Notes under the pieces: model-generated | The model's input: the letters and a program-made list of their open reading frames with translations, nothing else | Told to the model about the DNA's origin: nothing | Database searches by the model: none | In this document: piece after piece, positions 7,981 through 16,107 of the stretch | How positions within the stretch are numbered: the first letter of the stretch is position 1 | Layout of the letters: each line of letters opens with the position of its first letter | Program-made: the position numbers and the translations under genes | Assembly: GCF_014635025.1 (NCBI RefSeq) | Contig: NZ_BMCE01000002.1 | Location: 868,001-932,000, forward strand | Direction: 5' to 3' | Source of the DNA: Fictibacillus barbaricus | GTDB lineage: Bacteria; Bacillota; Bacilli; Bacillales; Fictibacillaceae | Length of the DNA: 64,000 nucleotides

Positions 7981-8208
7981 TTACGGACGATTTTTTTCTA
8001 AAAAACGCAATGCATCTTCAACTTCATCTAAAACTTGAGACCCAATAATTCCTTCTTCTTCATCTAGATAAGTAACTTGGAAATATCCGCTTTCACCTTG
8101 AGGTACATAACGCATTCGAACTAATTCTCGTTGTTGATCTTCTTCTCTCCAGAACTCTAATTCTTGTTCAGGGTTGGTTATTAATTTCTCTACTTGATCA
8201 TTGATCAT
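7981..8208 (-). CDS. Hypothetical protein, 75 residues
   Basis: Not recognised. A small acidic protein (MINDQVEKLITNPEQELEFW start) with beta-strand-like GYFQVTYLDEEEGIIG and a C-terminal helix DEVEDALRFLEKN. It has its own terminator. The Shine-Dalgarno AGGTG lies 12 bases upstream of the ATG, slightly far. Confidence 0.55.
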   Translation of the reverse strand: MINDQVEKLITNPEQELEFWREEDQQRELVRMRYVPQGESGYFQVTYLDEEEGIIGSQVLDEVEDALRFLEKNRP

Positions 8209-8325
8209 CTGTAAGACACCTCTAGATTAATCTCTTTAATTTTGTACATTCATTTTTACCCTAAAATTAACCCTCTAAACCATTAGCAGTATCCGACATT
8301 TCCTGGGGAATATTGTCTATGCCTG

Positions 8326-8901
8326 TTATTGGATAAAACGGGAAGATCGTACCCATTTTACTAGAGCTTCTTCAGTATTTAATATCTCAGCAAATTCATT
8401 ATGCAGGTGTGATAGGGCAGAATCATGTACTTCTTGCCCTGAGTATTTCCTGCCATCATACGAAACAGTACTAAACGCTGCTGTTGCATCATGGATCAAA
8501 GATACCCCATATCCATAGTTAGCAGCCATCCTAACAGTTGTTGAGACACAATGATTAGTCGTTAAACCAACTATAATGATTTGTTGTATACTCCTTTGTT
8601 CTAATTCATCTTTAAGTGAAGTTCCAATAAAGGCACTGTTCACATTTTTTATAAAAATGGGTTCATCCTCCCTAGGTTCAAAACCTGTTTTCAGCTGATA
8701 ACCTAACTTTGTTGGATGAAGTGGAGATTGTTCGTTTTCAGATTGGTGCTGAACATGTATAACAGGTAATTTCGCTGTACGAAAAGCATCCAACAGTTTA
8801 AGCATATTTACTTCAGCGTTTGGATTGTTACGCTCCCCCCAGAACTCCTCTTCTTCAAAACCTTTTTGAACATCAATTATAAGTAAACACGCTTTTTCCA
8901 C
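8326..8901 (-). CDS. Isochorismatase-like cysteine hydrolase
   Basis: 191 residues of the isochorismatase/nicotinamidase fold. The catalytic triad is visible: Asp10 in LLIIDVQKGF, Lys85 in FIKNVNSAF and Cys118 in GLTTNHCVSTT. Members cleave C-N or C-O bonds in amides or enol ethers; this one cannot be assigned a substrate. It appears monocistronic. Confidence 0.85.
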   Translation of the reverse strand: MEKACLLIIDVQKGFEEEEFWGERNNPNAEVNMLKLLDAFRTAKLPVIHVQHQSENEQSPLHPTKLGYQLKTGFEPREDEPIFIKNVNSAFIGTSLKDELEQRSIQQIIIVGLTTNHCVSTTVRMAANYGYGVSLIHDATAAFSTVSYDGRKYSGQEVHDSALSHLHNEFAEILNTEEALVKWVRSSRFIQ

Positions 8902-9048
8902 GAGTATAACTCCTTTTATCCAATATAGGGTGGTCCTTATTAATTGTAATCTTCGAGGTAAGTTTTGATTTTCCTGCCGTAATTAATGGATTCTTGACTC
9001 ATATTTTGGAAGAGATCTAAACAAGCAATAGAATCCAGGAGGTGTCTC

Positions 9049-9300
9049 ATTGAGTAAAAAACTAGAAATGTTGTAAACATTTAATAGTTTGGCTGTGCAT
9101 GTTGGATTGGTAAACTTGATAGGATTAGACGAGGATTAAAAGGTGGATTCTTATCATCGGGGCTCATTGGACTAGGAGCAGTTAGTGCGGATTATGTATT
9201 TATGTTTTGTACTTTTTTAAGAGTGTTCATTGGATCAGCTGGAGTTGGTTTAAATGGTTTTTGTTGTTTTTTAGCTGTAAGGTTAGTTGATCTCATTTAA
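9049..9300 (+). pseudogene. Relic of a LysE/RhtB-type exporter gene
   Basis: A good Shine-Dalgarno (AGGAGGTG) and TTG start at 9049 lead into MSKKLEML and then a stop. Further on, an open frame reads RGLKGGFLSSGLIGLGAVSADYVFMF, the conserved N-terminal region of LysE-family translocators. It is joined almost directly to a segment (FIGSAGVGLNGFCCFLAVRL) like the last helix of that family. Most of the gene is therefore deleted and the start is disrupted. The original product would have exported amino acids. Confidence 0.6.
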
Positions 9301-9337
9301 AAGAGGCACTAAAACGAAATGTTTAAGCGCCTCTTTT
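9299..9337. terminator. Bidirectional terminator
   Basis: AAAAGAGGC (9299-9307) pairs with GCCTCTTTT (9329-9337), with a further imperfect inner stem. It lies between the LysE relic and the convergent yteA gene. Confidence 0.75.
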
Positions 9338-9346
9338 ATTCATTAT

Positions 9347-10075
9347 TTATTTATCATATTTGTCCATGTCCAGCTGCCTTTCTTCCTCTCGATCTAATTC
9401 TTCCTCGTACTCCTCATGGCTGCGGTTGTGTATAACGTTTACTTCTTTTCCCGTTATATCTGTGGCCACGAAGTTTTCGTATTCCTCTACGTAACCGTCA
9501 TCATCATCCGAGTCTACATACATTTCGTTATAATCCCTTTGGTCTGGATCTGTAAAATCAGCTGGAGTTTCACTTGTACCATATTTTGCAACAGCCTGCC
9601 AGGTATCCTCTGCATCAAAAAAAGTAGCATCTTTATCATCGTTGTTATGTCTAGAAAAATCAGGACCTACAACCTCTTCCTCAACAGGTCTATCATCTGA
9701 TGAATGCTGTCCAGGACTGTGTTCTTTACAATAAAGGGTAGAAGGTATTGCCTCTAAACGTTCCTTTAGAATGTCCTGTCCACATGTTCTGCAAACACCA
9801 TAATCACCGTTATCAATACTTTTTAAAGCTGCTTCGATGTCTTCCAATTCTTTTTCATGAAGATCGTTTAAAGCAATATCTTTTTCTCTTTCAAACAATT
9901 CTGTTCCTAGGTCTCCCGGATGGTTATCGTAATTTGAGAGTTCTCCCATTGATTCTTTAGGAAATTCTGTATCATTTCCAAATGAATCATTTCTCTCTCT
10001 CATTTCTTTTATCTCATCTTTACGTGACAATAAGATTTGTTTAAAATGGTCCATTTCTTGTGTAGTTAATGACAT
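9347..10075 (-). CDS. yteA: YteA-family sporulation protein (DksA/TraR zinc finger)
   Basis: 242 residues. The middle has the TraR/DksA zinc-binding signature: Cys95 and Cys98 in GVCRTCG, then Cys116 and His119 in LYCKEHS. It is preceded by a coiled-coil-like helical N-terminus and followed by a long acidic, disordered tail (DDDDGYVEEYENF) that ends in charged repeats. This matches the YteA family of spore-formers, which is linked to sporulation; the molecular role is unclear. Confidence 0.85.
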   Translation of the reverse strand: MSLTTQEMDHFKQILLSRKDEIKEMRERNDSFGNDTEFPKESMGELSNYDNHPGDLGTELFEREKDIALNDLHEKELEDIEAALKSIDNGDYGVCRTCGQDILKERLEAIPSTLYCKEHSPGQHSSDDRPVEEEVVGPDFSRHNNDDKDATFFDAEDTWQAVAKYGTSETPADFTDPDQRDYNEMYVDSDDDDGYVEEYENFVATDITGKEVNVIHNRSHEEYEEELDREEERQLDMDKYDK

Positions 10076-10392
10076 AATTCAAGCTCCCTTCCTACATCCT
10101 TATACCATTTCATACCCGTTTTTCTAAATAATTATCCATCCTGTGTATTTTGCACCATTCCTACTCATGCTATACTTAGGCTAAAGTACAAACTTATCTT
10201 GATCTCCTTAAGCCTCTTTAACAATGCTTTTCTTGCCACTTTTACACCCCTTTGTCATTCCTTTCCTTTTTCGCACCTTATTAAGAATCAATCTGCAAAA
10301 AATGTAAAAAAGTGTTGAAAAATTGCTTTTTTTCCAAGTTTTTGTAAGGTATGCTATTAGTATGTTTCTAATAGTAAGAAAGGCGGGTAGAG

Positions 10393-11889
10393 ATGAAGAT
10401 CTATGATCAATTTGAGAGACGTTTATTAAAAAACTATATTATCGGATCTGCCGCTGCTGTTTTGGGAGTTGGAGGCGTCTTTCTTTTTACTACCCTCCGC
10501 TTTACAACAAGTGAGTTTTTTGTATTATGCGGTATACTTGTTTCTTCATGCTTTATTATGTTTCTATTGGAGTATTTATTTTTTCGGATGCACACAGCCG
10601 TCTTCCGAAATTACTTTTCGAAAAATCATCCTGGTTTACAACTTGCTGAGAGAGCTTATTTTCATGCTCATCATTTTCCGATTCGTACTGTTAAAAGAAT
10701 CCTTGGTCCGCATCTTTTGGGCTTATCGGTACCTGCTATATGTTTAACAGCTGCTGCCATCTATTTTGAGCACTTAACGTTGCCTTACTATTACATATAT
10801 CTCGCATCACTTGGGGCAGTTCTAGTAGCTGGAATGCATGCCATTATTGAATTCTTTTTAACAACAAAAGCAGTTCAGCCTGTACTGCGGATCATTCAGG
10901 ATCGTACATTGAAAGACCACGGAAAAATACTTTCTTTAGCATCATCAAGACATATATCCATCCAGCGCAAAATTCAGTGGAGCACCCTTTTTATTGGAAC
11001 ATTTCCTCTACTTTTGTTTGCGTTAGCTAATCAAGTACGGTTGTATCAGCTTTCTGCTCCTGTTAACGGTTCTTATTGGAGTTGGGCATTTTATGTTTTA
11101 TTAATCGGTATTTCATTTGCCATATACGGTGCTTATCTTTTGTTTAAAGATATCCAGCAGCCTATGAACGAGCTACAAACAGGTATGTATGAAGTGCGAA
11201 CAGGCTATTCCAATGCAAAAGTGGATGATCTTTATTCAGATGAATTTTCAAAGCTGATCAAAGGATTTAATCATATGGCAAGGGCGATACAGTCAAGGGA
11301 ATATGAAAATAAGCAGCTTTTAGAAAGCTTTTTTGCCACGATGGCAGCAACACTAGATGCTCGTGACCCTTATACGGCAGGCCACAGTCTCCGTGTAGCA
11401 GACTATGCAATGAAAATCGGCCAGATGGCGGGACTTCCCTTTCAGCAACTGGTACAGCTAAGAAAGGCTGCCCTTCTTCACGATATCGGAAAGATCGGGA
11501 TTCCTGACGTTGTGCTATTAAAAGAAGAAAAATTAACACCGGCTGAGTTTGAACAAATCAAAAAACACCCTGTAATCGGTGCAGATATTCTGGCACAAGT
11601 CCAGCCTTTTGAGGCTATGCAGCCCCTTCTCCCTGGTGTTCGATACCATCATGAGCGCTACGATGGACATGGCTATCCTGAACGACTTGCTGGAGAAGAC
11701 ATACCGATCTTTGGGAGAATTATTGCAGTAGCAGATGCTTATGATGCTATGACATCTGACAGACCTTATCGTAAAGGGATGACACATGAGAAAGCATTAG
11801 CTATCTTAGAGGATGGAAAAGGAACACAATGGGATCCATATCTCACCCAGCTCTTTGTAGATGAGATGAAATTAAAATCCATTTCATAA
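10393..11889 (+). CDS. HD-GYP cyclic di-GMP phosphodiesterase, membrane-bound
   Basis: 498 residues. The N-terminal 240 residues hold about six transmembrane helices with an extracytoplasmic or membrane sensor region. A HAMP-like linker (IQQPMNELQTGMYEVRTG) follows, then an HD-GYP domain from about 310. It has the HD pair in HDIGKIGIPD near residue 363, HPVIGADIL, HHERYDGHGYP with the diagnostic GYP near 427, and DAYDAMTSDRPYR. It should degrade cyclic di-GMP and could oppose the GGDEF protein at 3053-4171. An acetyltransferase gene follows 14 bp later. Confidence 0.87.
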   Translation: MKIYDQFERRLLKNYIIGSAAAVLGVGGVFLFTTLRFTTSEFFVLCGILVSSCFIMFLLEYLFFRMHTAVFRNYFSKNHPGLQLAERAYFHAHHFPIRTVKRILGPHLLGLSVPAICLTAAAIYFEHLTLPYYYIYLASLGAVLVAGMHAIIEFFLTTKAVQPVLRIIQDRTLKDHGKILSLASSRHISIQRKIQWSTLFIGTFPLLLFALANQVRLYQLSAPVNGSYWSWAFYVLLIGISFAIYGAYLLFKDIQQPMNELQTGMYEVRTGYSNAKVDDLYSDEFSKLIKGFNHMARAIQSREYENKQLLESFFATMAATLDARDPYTAGHSLRVADYAMKIGQMAGLPFQQLVQLRKAALLHDIGKIGIPDVVLLKEEKLTPAEFEQIKKHPVIGADILAQVQPFEAMQPLLPGVRYHHERYDGHGYPERLAGEDIPIFGRIIAVADAYDAMTSDRPYRKGMTHEKALAILEDGKGTQWDPYLTQLFVDEMKLKSIS

Positions 11890-11903
11890 CAGGAGGTAAC
11901 AAA

Positions 11904-12461
11904 TTGAATACATACGACCATTTTCCTCTTATTGAAACAGAAAGACTAAGACTAAGACCTGTACTAGAGTCTGACGCAAAAGAAATTTTTGAGACTTTTT
12001 CAGATCGGGAAGCTCTTCAGTATTACGGAATGGAACCACTAACGTCAATGGATGAGGCACCCGCTCTTATTAACGCCTTTGAGAAAGGATTCTCATCAGG
12101 AAGCGCAATTCGTTGGGGAATTGTACGAAAAGAAGAAGACAAGCTAATCGGCACATGCGGGTTTCACAATTGGAGCAAATCTGACCGCAGAACAGAACTT
12201 GGTTATGAATTAAATCGTAAGTATTGGCATAACGGGTACATGAATGAAGCCCTAAAAGCGATCATTCATTACGGTTTTAATGGAATGGAGTTCAACCGGA
12301 TCGCTGCTGTAATCAGACCTGAAAATACATCTTCCCGTGCTCTTGTAAAAAAACTAGGTTTTCAGGAAGAAGCATTGTTACAAGAGCATCAAAGAGCAGA
12401 TGAACAATTCTATGATATGTACATCTATTCTCTTTTAAAAAAGAACGCAGAAATCTACTAA
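11904..12461 (+). CDS. GNAT acetyltransferase, RimJ/RimL type
   Basis: 185 residues starting LIETERLRLRPVLESDAKEIFE, the RimJ/RimL subgroup of GNAT enzymes, with the acetyl-CoA region ELGYELNRKYWHNGYMNEAL and the FNRIAAVIRPENTSSRALVKKLGF block. It transfers acetyl from acetyl-CoA to an amine of a protein or small molecule. It starts at TTG 11904 behind AGGAGGT, 14 bp after the HD-GYP gene, so the two are probably co-transcribed and end at the terminator at 12476. Confidence 0.85.
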   Translation: MNTYDHFPLIETERLRLRPVLESDAKEIFETFSDREALQYYGMEPLTSMDEAPALINAFEKGFSSGSAIRWGIVRKEEDKLIGTCGFHNWSKSDRRTELGYELNRKYWHNGYMNEALKAIIHYGFNGMEFNRIAAVIRPENTSSRALVKKLGFQEEALLQEHQRADEQFYDMYIYSLLKKNAEIY

Positions 12462-12475
12462 TGATAAACACCTCT

Positions 12476-12508
12476 AAAGAAGCTGTGAACTATTTCAGCT
12501 TCTTTTTT
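12476..12508 (+). terminator. Terminator after the HD-GYP/acetyltransferase pair
   Basis: AAAGAAGCTG (12476-12485) pairs with CAGCTTCTTT (12496-12505), followed by more Ts. Confidence 0.8.
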
Positions 12509-12574
12509 CCTGTCTGCCTTATGTTTCAAAATCGTTCTCTTGAGGTATGAAAAGGAAAAAGGAGGTATTTGGAT

Positions 12575-12937
12575 ATGGAACAAAAAGAAACATTCTTTGT
12601 AACCGCTAAAGGCGATATACAGCCGCTCCCAACCGATGATCATGTTCACTATTTTGAAATACAGGCAACGTATGATGAAAAACAGCAGATAGACCACCTA
12701 TTTACTCAGATACATGCAAATAATAAACAAGAAGGATTGGACATATTCTCACCAAAAAGACACTTTTCTGAGTCTCATGCTGAATATCATCGCGGCAAAG
12801 ACAGCAAGCTCGTGTATGAGTTGTTCAGATACATCTATTTATTAGGTACGGAAAAAACGAAGCGTGAAATTGAAGAGATGAATGTTCTTCCTGAATTGTT
12901 TGAATCAAGTCACACGACAATCGAAAAAGTAAAATAG
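12575..12937 (+). CDS. Hypothetical protein, 120 residues
   Basis: Not recognised. A soluble protein starting MEQKETFFVTAKGDIQPLP, with a central helix and YHRGKDSKLVYELFRYIYLLGTEKTKREIEEM. The ATG at 12575 was chosen because GGAGGT lies eight bases upstream; the TTG two codons earlier would be too close. It has its own terminator. Confidence 0.6.
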   Translation: MEQKETFFVTAKGDIQPLPTDDHVHYFEIQATYDEKQQIDHLFTQIHANNKQEGLDIFSPKRHFSESHAEYHRGKDSKLVYELFRYIYLLGTEKTKREIEEMNVLPELFESSHTTIEKVK

Positions 12938-12965
12938 CACCGGAGCTATCCCGGTGCTTTCTTTT
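12936..12965 (+). terminator. Terminator between convergent genes
   Basis: AGCACCGG (12936-12943) pairs with CCGGTGCT (12951-12958), then TTCTTTT. Confidence 0.8.
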
Positions 12966-13401
12966 ATTCCCACTCAATAGAACCATTTTCTTTTACCCAA
13001 AAACGAACAATTCCGAGATCATCTAATGCTTGTTTAATATTTTCTGCCTTATCACGGAATAAAGGAGTGTCTGGGCTGGCTAGCACTAATGTTTTCGCTG
13101 GATTTTTCTCATGATGTTTAAGAAGATCGACAATCAGTTTATCAAAGTTTGTTTCATTCTGTGTCGCTGGGTATTTATGACTCAGCAACTGAAGCTCAGA
13201 AGTATTCCCCTGTGCAGCAATAAGCAGTGTATGGTATTCATTTTCTGCTGCTAAATTAACCCCATATATATCCTCAAGTATTTCTGTTTCATATCCTTCA
13301 CGCTTTAAATAGTCTTTCACAGCAGAAATTACTTCTGTTTTTTCCAATACAAAAGGGTCTGCTTTTATGAATGGTTGGTTATGTACAGGCAATTTCATCA
13401 C
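12964..13401 (-). CDS. Hypothetical protein, 145 residues
   Basis: Not recognised with confidence. An alpha/beta protein whose pattern of helix, YETEILEDIYGVNLAAENEYHTLLIAAQGN and a later LVLASPDTPLF strand faintly resembles restriction-endonuclease-like folds, but the catalytic lysine motif is not clear. The start may be GTG 13401 or ATG 13398, both behind an AGGAGAGGGAG purine tract. Confidence 0.55.
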   Translation of the reverse strand: MMKLPVHNQPFIKADPFVLEKTEVISAVKDYLKREGYETEILEDIYGVNLAAENEYHTLLIAAQGNTSELQLLSHKYPATQNETNFDKLIVDLLKHHEKNPAKTLVLASPDTPLFRDKAENIKQALDDLGIVRFWVKENGSIEWE

Positions 13402-13446
13402 TCCCTCTCCTCTTTACAAATCATTCGTATGAAGAATCTGCCAATA

Positions 13447-13475
13447 AAGGGGTACTTACCTGTCGTATACCCCTT
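13447..13475. repeat. Short inverted repeat between divergent genes
   Basis: AAGGGGTA (13447-13454) and TACCCCTT (13468-13475) form an 8-bp perfect dyad with a 13-bp centre, between the divergent 145-residue gene and the site-2 protease gene. It may be an operator or a leader hairpin; no regulator can be named. Confidence 0.4.
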
Positions 13476-13592
13476 ATACTGGAAGAAAAAACGGCTGAGA
13501 TGGGGAATTTTCTGCAAAAAAGAAACTTATTTCCTCTTTTTGCGTATTTCATTTAAGATATAGATAAGAAACTATTTTTGGGGGATTCATAC

Positions 13593-14840
13593 ATGGCTGA
13601 AAAAGCAGAAAAACAAAGTCAATCCCGTTTGTGGACGATTCTAGCGGGTATTGGTTTGTTCTTATTGAGCAAATTAAAATGGGTGTTCGGCTTATTAAAG
13701 ATAGGCAAGTTTGCGACACTCATTTCGATGTTTATATCACTTGGTGCGTATGCGGCTTTTTATGGATGGAAATTCGCTGTTGCTATCGTTTATTTAATCT
13801 TTGTGCATGAAATGGGTCATTTAGTCGCCGCTAAACAAAAAGGAATCAAAACATCACCTGCCATATTCATACCGTTTATGGGTGCAGCGATCGGTATGAA
13901 AGAAATGCCGAAAAATGCTAAAGATGAGGCATATATTGCTTATGCTGGTCCATTATTCGGGTTATTATCGTTCCTTCCTGCTGTTTTTCTTTATGAAACA
14001 ACAGGTGAACCATTCTGGGGCCTTGTTATCTTTTTAGGTGCCATGATCAATCTATTTAACTTATTTCCTGTTTCACCGCTTGATGGCGGAAGAATTGTTG
14101 GGGTACTTTCTACAAAAATCTGGTTTATAGGGTTGCTCATCGTTATCCCTTACTTATTTATCTCACCTGATCCGATTATCTTCTTGATCTTTATATTTGG
14201 TATTTTGACCTGGTGGAAAAGAGTTCGAGAAGACTTTGAACAAAACAAGACAAAGCAGACTCTTGAATCGTTTGTGGCCGAGGAGGAAAAGCTTGCAGGT
14301 ATTAATCGGGAAATGGATGAATACCAGGAAATGCCGAACTTCGGTTATATCATCGGTACTTATTTAGAAGATGTACGCGTCGCAAAAGATAGACTTAAAC
14401 GCAATATACCAACTGGGTTCGCATTCCCTGTCCTGCAGGATAAGAAAAAATTAAAGAAACACCGTACATTAGTAGAAATAGAAATGTTGAATAACCGTGA
14501 ACGGTTTTTACAGACCCTTCAAGAAGACTATGAAAAGGATCGGCTTCATAGAGAGTTCGCAGGAGAAACTTACCTAGATGCTGACCCGGAAGGTGCTGTT
14601 ACACTCCCTGAACGTCCAGAGTTCAATCACACAATTTATTTTGATACTTATGAACAAAGTTTGCTAGCTGAAAAAGCCAAAACTGAAAAACACTACGAAC
14701 AGACGAAGAACTATTATGTTTCAAATACAAAAACAAAAATTGCAGTGTTATTTATGTATCTGCTCCTCGCGGGTGTACTGTCCGCATTTGTTGTTTACGG
14801 AAATCATCTCATGGAAGTCAACCGTTTTCTGCTTAATTAA
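13593..14840 (+). CDS. Site-2-type intramembrane metalloprotease (M50)
   Basis: 415 residues. The membrane-embedded zinc site HEMGH lies near residues 71-75 and the third ligand motif SPLDGGR near 160-166, as in S2P/M50 proteases. About six helices are followed by a long charged cytoplasmic region (230-385) and a final helix near the C-terminus. Such proteases usually cleave anti-sigma factors or signal-peptide remnants; the substrate is unknown. The ATG at 13593 has GGGGG eight bases upstream; the TTG five codons earlier lies on that same G run. Confidence 0.85.
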   Translation: MAEKAEKQSQSRLWTILAGIGLFLLSKLKWVFGLLKIGKFATLISMFISLGAYAAFYGWKFAVAIVYLIFVHEMGHLVAAKQKGIKTSPAIFIPFMGAAIGMKEMPKNAKDEAYIAYAGPLFGLLSFLPAVFLYETTGEPFWGLVIFLGAMINLFNLFPVSPLDGGRIVGVLSTKIWFIGLLIVIPYLFISPDPIIFLIFIFGILTWWKRVREDFEQNKTKQTLESFVAEEEKLAGINREMDEYQEMPNFGYIIGTYLEDVRVAKDRLKRNIPTGFAFPVLQDKKKLKKHRTLVEIEMLNNRERFLQTLQEDYEKDRLHREFAGETYLDADPEGAVTLPERPEFNHTIYFDTYEQSLLAEKAKTEKHYEQTKNYYVSNTKTKIAVLFMYLLLAGVLSAFVVYGNHLMEVNRFLLN

Positions 14841-14867
14841 ACACCTCAGACCTTGAGGTGTTTTTTT
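14840..14867 (+). terminator. Terminator after the M50 protease
   Basis: AACACCTCA (14840-14848) pairs with TGAGGTGTT (14854-14862), then TTTTT. Confidence 0.85.
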
Positions 14868-15029
14868 ATACCCTTCTTTTGTCCTGCATGTTTTCTAGTT
14901 TTTAGTTCATTGGTTCGAAAAAACCATTTTAAGGAAAAGGATATTTGGCTTATCTTTGGTTTCCTTTAAAGGATACAGAAAAGAAAACTCGAATTGTGAA
15001 GAAAAATAGAAAAAGGAGCGACTTAAGAA

Positions 15030-16052
15030 ATGAGGAAAATGATGAAGATTCTCTTTTCACTTGCGATGTTACTTGGGCTATTTACAAACACCGCTTCTGC
15101 TGAAAATGGAACCACGAACACAAATGCCGTTGGACATGATATGTATGTGGACGTTGCAGCAGCAACACTCTGGGTGGGTCCAAATGCTGCCCGGCCGCTC
15201 GATGAGCCATCCCTAACAAATCCAGTCGATCTAAGAAGCTGGACAACTGGAATGTCTTATGAAGAAAAACTATGGTTAGTCGGTGAGCTAGAAACACAAG
15301 CACTATACGGCCAAAAAGTCCGCGTTTTAGAACAGCAAGGTGATTGGGTGAAAGTGGCTGTTTACGGCCAGCCTACACCAAGAAACTCACTTGGATACCC
15401 TGGTTGGATGCCCCTTGCACAGCTGACAGCATCTGATCGCTTTAAACATGCTGAAGGAAAACCTTTTGCACTGATCACGAGCCCTACAGCATGGCTTTCC
15501 AAAGCTCCATTCGGTCATGATAAAGATCTAGAATTAAGCTACAATACGAGACTGCCTGTTTTAAAGGAACTTTCAAACACAATCGCTGTTCTAACTCCTC
15601 AAGGGAAAGTGCGCTGGCTTGATGCGAAAGATGCAAAAGTGTATAAGAGCGACATTGATATTCCTGTACCAACAGGAGAGGCACTTGTAGAAGAAGCGAA
15701 AAAGTTTCTAGGGCTTCCTTACTTATGGGCAGGAGCAGCTGGATTCGGGTATGATTGCTCCGGATTCACTCATACGATCCATAAAGCAAACGGCATCACG
15801 ATTCCGAGAGACTCCGGACCACAATCTAGGGAAGGTTTGATCGTTGATAAAGATAAGCTTCAGCCCGGTGATTTGATGTTCTTCGCCTATAATGAAGGTA
15901 AAGGGAGTGTTCATCATGTGGCGATGTATGCTGGTAATGGTATGATGATCCACTCTCCTAATACAGCATCAACGGTTCGTATGGATCCTATCTCTACACC
16001 TGCCTATGCAGTTGAGTTTTCTGTTGCAAGACGTTACGTACCTCAACAATAA
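15030..16052 (+). CDS. Secreted NlpC/P60 peptidoglycan endopeptidase, YkfC-like
   Basis: 340 residues with a signal peptide (MRKMMKILFSLAMLLGLF, cleavage near Ala24) and SH3-like beta regions at about 35-210. The C40 peptidase domain has Cys near 242 in YDCSGFTH, His near 295 in VHHVAMYAG and a third polar residue in MIHSP. The domain order and KKFLGLPYLWAG resemble B. subtilis YkfC, a gamma-D-glutamyl-L-diamino-acid endopeptidase. It probably trims cell-wall peptides. It is monocistronic, with a GGAGCG Shine-Dalgarno. Confidence 0.87.
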   Translation: MRKMMKILFSLAMLLGLFTNTASAENGTTNTNAVGHDMYVDVAAATLWVGPNAARPLDEPSLTNPVDLRSWTTGMSYEEKLWLVGELETQALYGQKVRVLEQQGDWVKVAVYGQPTPRNSLGYPGWMPLAQLTASDRFKHAEGKPFALITSPTAWLSKAPFGHDKDLELSYNTRLPVLKELSNTIAVLTPQGKVRWLDAKDAKVYKSDIDIPVPTGEALVEEAKKFLGLPYLWAGAAGFGYDCSGFTHTIHKANGITIPRDSGPQSREGLIVDKDKLQPGDLMFFAYNEGKGSVHHVAMYAGNGMMIHSPNTASTVRMDPISTPAYAVEFSVARRYVPQQ

Positions 16053-16059
16053 AAGAATA

Positions 16060-16104
16060 AAAAAAGCAGTGAACATTCCCAACTTGAGAATGCACTGCTT
16101 TTTT
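16060..16104. terminator. Bidirectional terminator
   Basis: GCAGTG (16066-16071) and CATTC pair with GAATG and CACTGC (16093-16098). The stem is flanked by A and T runs on both sides, between convergent genes. Confidence 0.8.
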
Positions 16105-16107
16105 GTT

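Noticed and set aside
13447-13475. Copper-type CsoR operator
   Set aside because: CsoR sites read TACCCC then GGGGTA; here the halves are in the opposite order with a 13-bp centre.
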